From: an uncultured Clostridia bacterium
GTDB taxonomy: Bacteria > Cyanobacteriota > Vampirovibrionia > Gastranaerophilales > Gastranaerophilaceae
Direction: 5' to 3'
Assembly (NCBI GenBank): GCA_945946765.1
Contig: CAMEWS010000002.1
Coordinates: 1 to 64,000 of the forward strand
Length of the DNA stretch: 64,000 nucleotides
Each line of letters starts with the position of its first letter. The first letter of the stretch is position 1. The notes beneath the pieces were generated by a model that was given only the letters and a program-made list of their open reading frames with translations, did no database searches and was not told where the DNA came from. A program made the position numbers and the translations under genes. Of this stretch, positions 26,601 through 34,587 are shown piece by piece.

Positions 26601-27306
26601 AGGTGTGATAAAAGCGCTTGACCCTGTATGGAAAAGAGCACAGGGCAATGCGCAAAACCCTGACCCCAAACGTGCTGCTGCAGCAGGGAATACTTTAACA
26701 ATTTTAGACCACTTTAACCAAAGAGTAAAAGATATAGAAAATGTATCCGATACAGGCGGAGCTAAAAACATAGATGTAAAAATAAAAATGTGGGACAGAG
26801 TACCTCAAAAAGATATTTTTCAAGGTAATTATTCTACCTGTTGTATTGGTATGGGTGGCGGAAACGGAACCGCAATGCCTTATTATCTTATGAATACAGC
26901 CTTTAATATGATTGAGCTGGTTGACAATGAGTCAGGTAAAACAATCGGTAATGCTCTTTGCTTTTTTGAAAAAGATGAAAACGGAAAACCAATATTTGTT
27001 ATAGATAATATTGAAATTAATAATGCCCAAAAACCTTCTGATAAAGTAGGTTTGCAACTTAGGGATGCAATAACTCAATATGCGGCTAATGTTGCAAAAG
27101 AAGTAACGGGTCGTGATAATATTCGAATTGTTATGGGCGGACAATACAATGACGTCCCTTGTGAAGACTTGCCAAAACGTACACAAAAGATAGAGTTTGT
27201 CGGAGATATCTCAAGAGAAGATATTTATTCTGATTTGTACACAGATTGGCCTGATAAAGAAGACCTCTTAAAACCAACAAAACTACAAACTTGGATTTTA
27301 AAATAA
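23680..27306 (+). CDS. Large orphan protein, 1208 aa
   Basis: No family is recognised. The N-terminus is Gln/Ser/Ala-rich and looks disordered (about 1-60). Residues about 70-970 are a long chain of short amphipathic helices, in the style of helical-repeat scaffolds. The last 180 residues look like a compact alpha/beta domain with a Cys-Cys pair in YSTCCIGMGGGNG (near 1053), MNTAFNMIELVDNESGKTIG and FVIDNIEINN (near 1105). It has no signal peptide or membrane segment. The start at 23680 is chosen for the AAAGGAAT upstream; an in-frame GTG/TTG-type start at 23656 lacks one. Size and orphan status would suit an effector or a phage-related structural protein, but nothing proves either. Confidence 0.7.
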   Translation: MDNNINGDYAHLRVQQAQVQTSQESSKSDVQPREHSAQMHDDAAAEQLGRSQLLHINLPAAQEPVKLLGIKDILSNEHINDETADKILLEFGFSPEECTELRKKYPFINIVAESFDVVKNNATTSYGLEMSKEGILKALEYSLKNPKELEAVDYITQKNIDLLFEQYGLKKEDALDVLNSFSEDVSLADTALKITQLTDDSLETVYRTISYNNENSCYPNDKQLLAMKKLNDELGDEFSVYSADLLEHPEQVTPQFIEKLKKEIKLIHDNNIKFVTVKQDPVVLLDELKKINADIKKYGFDFSNITPMNMERYIDVINLPFAQASSDFIRQCADKVKISHSDVIMKMAKDKDFMENPKAMANLLNTIAKIPKNQSIYSDLSKWLKQDKNVDLEGITKVAQAFAEVGGCPKDTGAYALLAHDFTTNEPKYDDCVNFIHKLQEFYGGKDSKYSVDDYMSQVWRGIDYANYESCFDKLKEKGLYGQIHPQDLRRSLEYSQNPDILDAAIKQKNNPIVSGALYLFDEFSDEAINNEYKSVCESVKNLNPEYSDLDINDCVAILDCYTNLKPNFYNKLQFGYNIDDKILNINETLQKNKLFDCKEYAHKFFTTDFPNIDIKDKVRLFQGITEINKDAVFDILLKGNIPPQNLIEMMKQESTLWLALRDYKPAENIVENQKNIVLEHPDRYVNGENLTEEEMKITVNNFFHKNKNNLMVLSSATDKEAVNHLLRMRFDDAREYLGIIQEFGCADLDLLSGLNNSVNIDGKPFLPAQKIGFIDLLQAYKDNNLSTDKIKAMVDSGKVDFARLNIDLFNQIMKNAGLTEEEIVSIPKEKLTGWDTRYIHLLSKEIQEEKDEAFSDILRVGNLSDFRQYIQDTSNVYGQANAVTRKKFADLGMNYDKWLKPSQENEVVFKAKDDNKEQLSQIQKQFLEDIETLRQGPVKGFIDKQYAKYIKDNKFFIPQDCVSSKAKTKEFISGVIKALDPVWKRAQGNAQNPDPKRAAAAGNTLTILDHFNQRVKDIENVSDTGGAKNIDVKIKMWDRVPQKDIFQGNYSTCCIGMGGGNGTAMPYYLMNTAFNMIELVDNESGKTIGNALCFFEKDENGKPIFVIDNIEINNAQKPSDKVGLQLRDAITQYAANVAKEVTGRDNIRIVMGGQYNDVPCEDLPKRTQKIEFVGDISREDIYSDLYTDWPDKEDLLKPTKLQTWILK

Positions 27307-27345
27307 AATTTACAAAAAAATTTGTTTGCGTTATGATGATTTTAA

Positions 27346-27482
27346 GACAATTTAATAATGCGTCCAAGAACTCTGTTTTGAGTTGACTAAATGTCAAGTC
27401 AAATAGAGGCAAGCTAAGTGAGAAACGAAGTTTCTCCGTGCTGTATAGGGATTGCTTTATATCGAAATGACAATTTAATAAT

Positions 27483-27485
<3 letters not shown>
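27346..27485 (+). repeat. Left repeat element bordered by 17-nt direct repeats
   Basis: GACAATTTAATAATGCG occurs at 27346-27362 and again at 27469-27485, where its last three bases are the first three of the tRNA. Between them lies an element starting GCGTCCAAGAACTC and containing AGAAACGAAGTTTCT (palindromic) and GTGCTGTATA. It is related in reverse orientation to the element right of the tRNA. Confidence 0.65.
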
Positions 27486-27549
<64 letters not shown>

Positions 27550-27556
<7 letters not shown>

Positions 27557-27753
27557 TTTCTTATTTTAATAATTGTTAATTTTATGCCGTAGAGATTCGA
27601 TATTAATTATTATACGGCACACAGAAACTTCGTTTCTGATTTTGCCTGCCTCCATTCAAAATGTGTCACAGACACATTTTTAACGGAGTCCTTGGGCGCG
27701 TTTCTTATTTTATTAAAAAAACATTTTCTGCCGTCGAGATTCGATATTAATTT
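27550..27753 (-). repeat. Right repeat element and duplicated tRNA 3' flank
   Basis: GGGCGCGTTTCTTATTTTA, which begins within the tRNA acceptor stem, is repeated at 27693-27711. The similarity continues, imperfectly, for about 60 nt (27550-27611 against 27692-27753, including GAGATTCGATATTAATT). Between them is a minus-oriented element that on the minus strand reads GCGCCCAAGGACTCCG, then AGAAACGAAGTTTCT, then GTGCCGTATA, matching the left element. Confidence 0.65.
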
Positions 27754-27757
27754 TATA

Positions 27758-30754
27758 TTAGTCTTGATTAGTCAACCATTCATGATTATTAAAAGTATCA
27801 AATATAAACTCTTTGTCGATATCTTTTAGGCATGAATCATATAAAGAGGAATCAGCTGATGTTGAATATAGCCGCCAATCGCTAAATTCCTGACCGCCTT
27901 TGATTTTTATTTCATTAAAGACACTTTTTTTGTTTGTAATGCTTTTTATTCCGCCGGAGCCAAATTCCTGTTTTGCCCATTTAGAAGCACTTTCATAGAA
28001 TTTGTCCATAAAATCATAAAATCTTTTAAATGCATTTTGGTTATAATGTTCAACGCAATATTGCCAACATTCATATTTAGCTTTTGGAAGGATTGCGCAC
28101 TTCATCATTTTTCCGCTGCGGGGGTGATAAAATTCAATAATTGAAACATTATCAATATCACAGAATTTAATTTTTTCTTCCAATTGTTTAATTGTATTAC
28201 TAAAAGTCTTGCTGTTGTATTTATTGTGTTGTTTTGCTTCATTTAATAATAGAGGTTTAAATGTATCAGAAATGTTGTTATAGATTTCTAATAATTCTAC
28301 AGCTTTTGGATAGTTATTGTTACCTTTATCGATTAATTTACTTTTTATAATATTTACATATTCACGATAATTTTCATCTGATTCATCATTAGTTATTTCT
28401 ATAAACCTTTGAACGCTTAATATGTATTCTCCGGCTTTTGTTTCATCAATAGAACCTTCATTTACAGAAGCAAATTTTTCAGCATATGGTAAAATTTCAT
28501 CTTGGTTGTTTTTTGCTTCCCAATAAGTTAAAATTTTTACTGCAATTTGGATATCATCATATTTGTCAATAGTGTTTAAAATATATTTTGCTTTTGATAA
28601 ACTTTCATCTTCTGTCGAATGTGGGATATATTTGTTTAAAATATTAGATAATTCTTTGTTTGATGACTGAGAAATTTCTTCTTGAATTCTTTGCTGCAAA
28701 TATTTTAAATAATCTTCCTGCTTTTGTTTTGTTTCAGCATCTTGTTGCATTAAAAGATAAAATTTATTAACTGTGTTATTGTTTAAACTATCGTTTATTG
28801 AAATAGAATTATTATTGATTTTTTCTAATAATTTAATTAAATTTACGATTAATATTTTGCTTTCATCAGTGAAATTTTGACCTAAAGCAAAATAAATAAT
28901 ATCTTCAAAAACATGTTCTTTTTCAGGGTCTAAATTTTGGGGCATTGTTTCCAGCAGTTTATTTTTTAATTCTTCTTCCGAAAAATTTTCATAATCCTTA
29001 CCTTGCGGAATTTGTGTTTGAGAAGGATGTATTTTGAATTTTAACATTATTCTGTAAACAGATGCCGTTGATATATTTAGGACTTTGCTTGCAGCATAAG
29101 GACTCATTTTATCTAATAATGCTTCAAGTTCTTTTTGCGAAATTTGTGCAATATTTTTTCTTTCTTGAATTTTACGGTTTGGAATTTTAAATTTTTTCAT
29201 TAATTTAGTGTAACTTCCGCTTGAAATATCTAACATTTCGCAAATGGTTTCTTTTTTGTAACCCTGTTCAACCAACAAACTAAGTTCTTCTTTGGTTATG
29301 GAATTAACATGTTCATTTATTGCTGTTTGAGGCGTGATAATACCGTATTTGCTTAAAAGACGTCGATACATATTTTTTGAAATATTTAGTCGCATACATA
29401 TTTCGCTGCGTGAACAATTTTTATTAATTAACTCTAAAAATTCTTCTTTTGACACATCATTAATGTCATTTTTAGAAGAATTTAAAGTTGTTGATAAATT
29501 TAGTTTATAAATCATGTTATAATAGGTATTTTCTGAAATATTAAATTCCTCTTTTATATCGGATTTAGAAAAACCTAATTTAACCATTTTAGTAAATTTT
29601 TCTTTGTCAATTGATGAGATATTAGAATGGATTTCTTTTTTCGGAGTAGTTATGGAAAATTTGTCAATAAAATTGTGTAATGATGAATAAGAAATATTCA
29701 ATTCATTTGCGATATCTTTCATTGTTTTATTTTGGGCAAGGAGCGTTTCTATTCTGCTTTTTAAAGCAAGTTCCTCTTGTGTTAATTGTTTTAGCCCCAT
29801 TTTGTACAATAAGTTTAAGTAAGTAGTTACACCAATATTTAATGCTTTGGCTTTTTCTTTTATTGTAAGGTCTGAATTTTCCAGTTCTTTTAATTGTTCG
29901 ACACTTATTTTTGCAATAATTTCTTGTTTGTTTTCTAATTCCGATTTAATTGGGAGTCCGAATTTTACAATAAGCCTGTCTATTGTTGTAACTGCTACGC
30001 CCAGTTCTTTTGCGGCAATACTTCGTGTTTTTTTTTGTTCGATTAATAAATCTTTGAGTTGTTCTTCTGTGATAGCGGCTGCACGTTCTTTTACCAGTGC
30101 AGCTTCTGTTTTAATACCATATTTATTACAAAGAGATACATATTGTTTTTCTGTAATACCAAGTTCAGCGCAAACGGCTTTGCGGCTTTTTAATCTTTCT
30201 ATTGCATCGGTTAATTGCTCTTTGGATATAGATGCTAATTTTTCTTTTGCTTCAAGGTGTTTGGTTTGAATCCCGAATTCTCTGCATTTAGCTATAAAAG
30301 TGCTGTGCGAAATACTTAAATCTTTGCAAATCTCGATAGACCCCATATTTTTATTTAGGCGGGTTGTTATATCTTCTTTTGTTATATTTCGGCATGTTTC
30401 GTTAGCGGATAATTGGGAAGTTTTTATTTCAAATTTATGCAGCAGTTTTTGATAAGTGCCGGCACTTATTTTTAAGTCTTTTTGTATTTGTGCTGCAGAC
30501 ATACCGGAATCCAATCGGGATTGTATATCTTCTTTTGTTAAAGATGCTATATATTCTTGTTTTTCTTTTTGTGACATTGTAATACTAGCAATACCAATTG
30601 ATGAAATAGCATTGCTTGCCAATTTTAACCCATTGTCATCAGTTTTTTCTGCTGTTTCTTCGGAAGGTTTAGCTTTGAAGGCGACATGATTACTGTTGGG
30701 AATTATATTAGGATTGTTTTTATTTAATGTATAAGGGTTAAATAAATATTTCAT
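27758..30754 (-). CDS. Tandem helix-turn-helix repeat protein, 998 aa
   Basis: Residues about 72-585 consist of ten repeats of 47-55 residues with the consensus I-[ST]-K-E-x-L, then x-x-I-C-x-E-L-x-I-S, then x-x-x-Y-x-x-L, then K-[FY]-G-I. Each has the spacing of a homeodomain-like HTH. Clear units start at ITKEDITTRL, ISKEQLTDAI, ITEEQLKDLL, VSKEEFLELI, ITKEELSLLV and ISQKELEALL. A helical region (590-860) and an unrecognised C-terminal domain with FYHPRSGKMMKC follow. The N-terminus is disordered, with AFKAKP. The ATG at 30754 is preferred over 30760 for its AAGG spacing. Binding to extended DNA or RNA by repeated modules is inference. Confidence 0.72.
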   Translation of the reverse strand: MKYLFNPYTLNKNNPNIIPNSNHVAFKAKPSEETAEKTDDNGLKLASNAISSIGIASITMSQKEKQEYIASLTKEDIQSRLDSGMSAAQIQKDLKISAGTYQKLLHKFEIKTSQLSANETCRNITKEDITTRLNKNMGSIEICKDLSISHSTFIAKCREFGIQTKHLEAKEKLASISKEQLTDAIERLKSRKAVCAELGITEKQYVSLCNKYGIKTEAALVKERAAAITEEQLKDLLIEQKKTRSIAAKELGVAVTTIDRLIVKFGLPIKSELENKQEIIAKISVEQLKELENSDLTIKEKAKALNIGVTTYLNLLYKMGLKQLTQEELALKSRIETLLAQNKTMKDIANELNISYSSLHNFIDKFSITTPKKEIHSNISSIDKEKFTKMVKLGFSKSDIKEEFNISENTYYNMIYKLNLSTTLNSSKNDINDVSKEEFLELINKNCSRSEICMRLNISKNMYRRLLSKYGIITPQTAINEHVNSITKEELSLLVEQGYKKETICEMLDISSGSYTKLMKKFKIPNRKIQERKNIAQISQKELEALLDKMSPYAASKVLNISTASVYRIMLKFKIHPSQTQIPQGKDYENFSEEELKNKLLETMPQNLDPEKEHVFEDIIYFALGQNFTDESKILIVNLIKLLEKINNNSISINDSLNNNTVNKFYLLMQQDAETKQKQEDYLKYLQQRIQEEISQSSNKELSNILNKYIPHSTEDESLSKAKYILNTIDKYDDIQIAVKILTYWEAKNNQDEILPYAEKFASVNEGSIDETKAGEYILSVQRFIEITNDESDENYREYVNIIKSKLIDKGNNNYPKAVELLEIYNNISDTFKPLLLNEAKQHNKYNSKTFSNTIKQLEEKIKFCDIDNVSIIEFYHPRSGKMMKCAILPKAKYECWQYCVEHYNQNAFKRFYDFMDKFYESASKWAKQEFGSGGIKSITNKKSVFNEIKIKGGQEFSDWRLYSTSADSSLYDSCLKDIDKEFIFDTFNNHEWLTNQD

Positions 30755-30829
30755 TAACATCTACCTTTGTATATTGGTATAAAAACATTTATTGCCCAAA
30801 AATTGATTAAATTATCGAAAATAATTAAG

Positions 30830-31114
30830 TTATGCCATAATTTTTATATTATTTTTTTTGCAATAAGCATAATAATCGTTAAATTCTTTTACAAGTTGTT
30901 CCGGTGAAACCTCTTTGCCGTCATCAACAAAAGTATCTTTTGGAAGCTCTGTTTTTGTTCCCCACGCATTTGAAACGCAAGAAGCACTGCCATCTTTGTT
31001 AAAAGTATAAGTACATTCTTCATCTCTCATATTTGGATTGTCATATTGAATTATAGTTGAGCCGTTTTGACCTTTCATAACCGTATACATAGGGTTTGTT
31101 GAAACAATTTGCAT
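30830..31114 (-). CDS. Small hypothetical protein, 94 aa
   Basis: The product MQIVSTNPMYTVMKGQNGST... is a small soluble protein. It has a beta-rich first half (IIQYDNPNMRDEECTYTFNKDG) and a helical second half (SPEQLVKEFNDYYAYCKKNN). The start at 31114 is fixed by AAGGAAGG upstream; the frame extends further only through an unlikely Phe/Cys-rich stretch. It lies upstream of, and in the same direction as, the tandem-HTH gene, about 75 nt away. It might be co-transcribed. No family is recognised. Confidence 0.6.
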   Translation of the reverse strand: MQIVSTNPMYTVMKGQNGSTIIQYDNPNMRDEECTYTFNKDGSASCVSNAWGTKTELPKDTFVDDGKEVSPEQLVKEFNDYYAYCKKNNIKIMA

Positions 31115-31311
31115 ATACACACCTTCCTTTTTAATATTGATATGAATATAAAAGCAAAAAAAACAAAAATTTGTCAGTTTGTTAAAAAACATTACGTTTA
31201 TTTTTTAAAAATGATTTATTTTATTTCTTAATTAAGAGAATGTCGTTACCTTAGAAATTTTTATGCTAAATTAGTAAAATAATTAACAAAAAAACAGTAA
31301 AAGGATAAATT

Positions 31312-32256
31312 ATGAACGATAATTATGCAAAATTTTTTGAAGCAGAACCGCAAGCATTAAAATATGGCTCTAACCCTCATCAAAAGGCTTTTTTGTATCA
31401 CAACGAAGGCAATGCCGAATTTGAAAATTTATCACAAGTAGAGCTTTCATACAACAATTTTTTGGATATAAATTGCGCAACAAAACTTGCGGCAGAGTTT
31501 TATGATGTAAATGCAGTGGTTATCGTAAAACACAATACGCCTTGCGGAGTCGCTTTGGATAAAAGTCTTAACGGCGCATATTTAAAAGCTTTTGACACAG
31601 ACCCTATTAGTACGTTCGGTGCTACGGTTGCTTTTTCAAAACCCGTAGATAAAGACATCGCAAAACACGCTAGTGCTGTGTGCCTTGATACAGTTATTGC
31701 TCCTGAGTTTGATGATGAGGCTGTTGAAATTCTTAAAAAGAATGAAAATCTTAGAATTATAAAATTAATAACGCCTTTAAAAACAATCAGAACAATGCAG
31801 GAAGAAGAAATTATCGTTACTCCTTTCGGCACGCTTGTGCAGGAAACCGATAATAAAGAGTTGGACAAAGATACTTTTAAAGTTGTGACAAAAACAAAGC
31901 CTGATGCCGAAATGATTGAGGATATGGTTTTTGCTTGGAAAATCGCAAAACACGTAAATACTAACGCTGTTGTAATAGCAAAAGATTTTAAAACACTTTC
32001 TATTGTTGGCGGACAAACAAGCAGGGTGGATTCCGTTGAAACCGCATTGAACAGAGCTTGTGACGGTGCTAAAAAAGCCGTTATTGCGTGTGACGGCTTT
32101 ATCCCGTCAGTTGATAGTATTCTTGCTGCAGCACAATGCAGAATCAGCGGTATTATTCAATCGGGTGGAAATATTAAAGAAAAAGATGTTATTGCCTGTG
32201 CAAATAAATACGAAATTGCCATGATTACAACAGGAATAAGGCATTATAAACATTAG
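31312..32256 (+). CDS. AICAR transformylase domain protein (PurH C-terminal part only)
   Basis: The 314-aa protein corresponds to the second domain of PurH. That domain moves a formyl group from 10-formyl-tetrahydrofolate to AICAR, giving FAICAR. Diagnostic blocks are LKYGSNPHQKAFLY, IVKHNTPCGVA, DPISTFGATVAFSKPVD, the SRVDSVETAL region and the terminal ITTGIRHYKH. The N-terminal IMP cyclohydrolase (MGS-fold) domain of about 200 residues is missing, and no sign of it lies upstream, so this is a stand-alone form rather than a frameshift. The ATG has AAAAGGATAA upstream. IMP ring closure must come from another protein. Confidence 0.88.
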   Translation: MNDNYAKFFEAEPQALKYGSNPHQKAFLYHNEGNAEFENLSQVELSYNNFLDINCATKLAAEFYDVNAVVIVKHNTPCGVALDKSLNGAYLKAFDTDPISTFGATVAFSKPVDKDIAKHASAVCLDTVIAPEFDDEAVEILKKNENLRIIKLITPLKTIRTMQEEEIIVTPFGTLVQETDNKELDKDTFKVVTKTKPDAEMIEDMVFAWKIAKHVNTNAVVIAKDFKTLSIVGGQTSRVDSVETALNRACDGAKKAVIACDGFIPSVDSILAAAQCRISGIIQSGGNIKEKDVIACANKYEIAMITTGIRHYKH

Positions 32257-32319
32257 AAGTTTATAGTTCACAAGAATAATAATTTTAAACTTGATACTTC
32301 ATTCATACAGAATCTAATT

Positions 32320-32405
32320 TTCACCCGAGCTCGATAACTCGGGCTATAAAAAGGCTTAGGGTGTGTTCTTCGGAGCTGGTAGGTTGGGGTTTCTACCCCA
32401 ACATC
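32320..32405 (+). repeat. Composite hairpin repeat: CTCGATAACTCGGG plus TAGGTTGGGG
   Basis: CCGAG...CTCGG forms a small hairpin. CTATAAAAAGGC then TTAGGG follows, a block repeated at 55621-55652. Next comes GGTAGGTTGGGGTTTCTACC, a second hairpin (AGGTTGGGG with CCCCAAC) of the family also found at 35198, 50952 and 57349. The stretch lies between two plus-strand genes. Confidence 0.65.
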
Positions 32406-32492
32406 TTAAAATATCCGCACCTAACCTATTGAACATTTTTTATGTCTGTGATAAAAGTAAGGTTATCCTAACATTTAATTAAAGGTTACATT

Positions 32493-33683
32493 ATGCCGCA
32501 AGAAAACACAGAAGATTTAAACATACAGGAAAATAAAAAAGCCGTTGCGTGGCTTACACTCGGGCATGGAGTTGTAGACAGTTATTCGGGTTTTATAAAT
32601 CCGATTTTGCCGTTTATTGTAGCAAATATAGGCACAACCCTTGCGGCGGCAACATGTGCGCTTAGTGCTTCGCAGTTGTTTTCTTCTATGATGCAGCCTG
32701 TGTTTGGTTTTATTGCGGACAAATGGCGCAAAAGATTTTTTATTTTTTGGGGAATCATCATGGCGTCGGTGTTTTTGTCGTTAACAGGACTTGTTCGCAA
32801 TATCTGGCAATTGGCATTATGCTTGATTATAGGCGGAATTGGCGTAGGGTTTTATCATCCTCAGGCAACAGGATTTGTTGTAAGGTTTAGCGGTAAAAAA
32901 CTTGCCAAGTACATGAGTATTTTTATTGCGGCGGGAACAATCGGGTATTCTGTAGGACCTATAATTTCTTCAACAATTACGCAGTTTTTCGGAATATCAA
33001 AATTGCCTTTTTCTGCTATTTGGGGTGTATTGTTTGCTTTTGCTGTTTTTGTTTGTGTTCCGAAAGTCAGTGACAAAACGGAAATTAAAAGCGAGTCTTC
33101 TTTTAAACAAGCTCTTAAAGATATTTTTTCCAATAAGACAATAAGAATACTTATCATGGTATCAGCTTTAAAATCACTTGTAGCTTCAAGTTTTAGCGTA
33201 CTTTTACCGTTTTATTGGAAGGATTTGGGCTATAATGCTTTTCAAATCGGGATTGCGGTGTTTGCGTTTTTGACGGTTGGAGCTTTAGGGACTTATGTCA
33301 GCAGTAAGTATGAAAAAATTATCGGTTACAAAAATGTATTTTATACATCACTGATTGTACCGTTCATTTTAACTACGATTTTTGCGATGTTGGTAAAGAT
33401 TTTGCCTGTTGTATCTTTTGTAATATATGTCTTAACAGGGTTTGTGACAATGCTGTCTGTTTCGATAAATATGGTTATGGCGCAAAAGACCATGCCTCAG
33501 TATAAAAGTATGATTTCAGGTTTTATAGGCGGTTTTAGCTGGGGGATTGTAGGTGTAATGCTGCCCTTAATCGGATTTTTTGCTCAAAATACGGGTATTA
33601 TAAAGACATTGCTTGTGATTTCAGCAATCCCTGCAGTACTTTCATATTTTGTTAAATATCTTCCCGATAATAAAAATGATTAA
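32493..33683 (+). CDS. MFS exporter, fosmidomycin-resistance (Fsr)-like
   Basis: The 396-aa membrane protein has about 12 predicted helices. Its start, WLTLGHGVVDSYSGFINPILPFIV, matches Fsr-type major-facilitator exporters, and the family loop GFIADKWRKRF is present between helices 2 and 3. Fsr proteins export fosmidomycin and related compounds, but most members have unknown natural substrates. It follows a repeat-containing gap after the AICAR transformylase gene and has only a weak AAAGG site. It is probably its own unit. Confidence 0.8.
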   Translation: MPQENTEDLNIQENKKAVAWLTLGHGVVDSYSGFINPILPFIVANIGTTLAAATCALSASQLFSSMMQPVFGFIADKWRKRFFIFWGIIMASVFLSLTGLVRNIWQLALCLIIGGIGVGFYHPQATGFVVRFSGKKLAKYMSIFIAAGTIGYSVGPIISSTITQFFGISKLPFSAIWGVLFAFAVFVCVPKVSDKTEIKSESSFKQALKDIFSNKTIRILIMVSALKSLVASSFSVLLPFYWKDLGYNAFQIGIAVFAFLTVGALGTYVSSKYEKIIGYKNVFYTSLIVPFILTTIFAMLVKILPVVSFVIYVLTGFVTMLSVSINMVMAQKTMPQYKSMISGFIGGFSWGIVGVMLPLIGFFAQNTGIIKTLLVISAIPAVLSYFVKYLPDNKND

Positions 33684-33788
33684 AAAGTCTTAATTAATAA
33701 GTTATGTAAATTAACCTGCCTGAACTAGCAAAAAATATCATGTTCTGCTTTACAATAAGTGTAGCAAATTATAAAAGGAACTTTTAAT

Positions 33789-34193
33789 ATGGCAATTCAA
33801 GCAGTTTCATTCGGTAAAACAGCAGTTACAAAAAACGGTAATGAATATCAAAGAACAAGTAAAGCAACAAAAATCGGTGCAGGCGTTGGAGCAACATGGG
33901 GTCTGCTCAGTGCAACAACAACAGCTTACAAAGCAGTTAAAAATGATATGCCTCAACAATTTAAAAACATATATTTAAATACATATAAAGCATTAAGAGA
34001 AAATAATTTTACCCGAGAAATAGCTAAAAATACAGTAAAAAGGTCTGCTAAAGCTGCAATTGCAATTGGTATTCCTATGGGTATTGCTGTGGTAACACTT
34101 ATAGGTCTTGGTATTGGTGCTGCAGTTAACAAAATTATCAATCATAAAAGAGCTGCAAAGGCTGATGCAGTTGCTAATGCAATTGTAAAATAA
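33789..34193 (+). CDS. Small membrane-associated orphan protein, 134 aa
   Basis: The product begins MAIQAVSFGKTAVTKNGNEY. Residues 30-55 form a Gly/Ala/Thr-rich stretch (IGAGVGATWGLLSATTTAYK). A clear hydrophobic segment is at about 90-113 (AIAIGIPMGIAVVTLIGLGIGAA), and the ends are basic. This suggests a small protein with one or two membrane passes. A good AAAAGGAAC site lies upstream and a terminator follows at 34273. No family is recognised. The near-N-terminal VSFGK motif resembles short motifs in other orphans of the window. Confidence 0.65.
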   Translation: MAIQAVSFGKTAVTKNGNEYQRTSKATKIGAGVGATWGLLSATTTAYKAVKNDMPQQFKNIYLNTYKALRENNFTREIAKNTVKRSAKAAIAIGIPMGIAVVTLIGLGIGAAVNKIINHKRAAKADAVANAIVK

Positions 34194-34272
34194 GCATAAG
34201 CCGGAGCAAGATTTATGATGTCGGGTAAAATCCCAATTATCTGAATTTTAAGTAAATTTTAAAAATTGAAAG

Positions 34273-34306
34273 CAGGTGCAATATTAAAAATTGTTACCTG
34301 TTTTTT
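34273..34306 (+). terminator. Terminator of the 33789-34193 gene
   Basis: CAGGTGCAAT pairs imperfectly with ATTGTTACCTG and is followed by six T residues. It lies 80 nt after the stop. Confidence 0.75.
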
Positions 34307-34316
34307 ATTGGCATGG

Positions 34317-34345
34317 TTGCATTTAAAACATGTTTTGAATATTAT
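34317..34345 (+). promoter_or_regulatory. Promoter of rplJ-rplL
   Basis: TTGCAT (34317-34322) and TATTAT (34340-34345) are separated by 17 nt. Initiation near 34352 coincides with the 5' edge of the L10 leader. Confidence 0.65.
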
Positions 34346-34351
34346 TACATG

Positions 34352-34440
34352 TACGAACCGCAGACAACAGGCGGGGGAATGGTAAAGGTAATTATTTACA
34401 GACTGCCGAACTCCCTTAAATATACCTGTCGAGGTCAGGA
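34352..34440 (+). promoter_or_regulatory. Ribosomal protein L10 leader
   Basis: ACGAACCGCAGACAACAGG, then GGGGGAA, then ACTCCC, then ACCTGTCGAGGT follow the pattern of the bacterial L10 leader. ACAGG and CCTGT close a stem, with an inner GGG/CCC pairing. In that family the L10-L12 complex binds the leader and represses the operon. Its position directly after the promoter and before rplJ supports the call. Confidence 0.78.
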
Positions 34441-34587
34441 ATCTGCATAAGGCAGAGCTTTATTGCAGAAAACAACTTAAATTGTTTATTTCTGATGATT
34501 TTGCGGTTTACGTGGAGTCATTTTTTTATGCTAATTTTAAAAATGATTTAGGTCGACACAATTAGAGAAAACATAAAGGAGCAAATC

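Larger units (their letters stand above)
34194..34587. other. Gene-free stretch: terminator, promoter and L10 leader
   Basis: These 394 nt carry the terminator of the small membrane-protein gene, a consensus promoter and the structured leader of rplJ. After the leader core, 34440-34587 contains a CTGCA...TGCAG hairpin and a T-rich run near 34521-34527 that could be an attenuator. No protein gene is seen. Confidence 0.7.

Noticed and set aside
31193-31311. A frameshifted IMP cyclohydrolase half of purH upstream
   Set aside because: The 119 nt before the start are AT-rich with no matching residues in any frame, and the gene before it is on the other strand.
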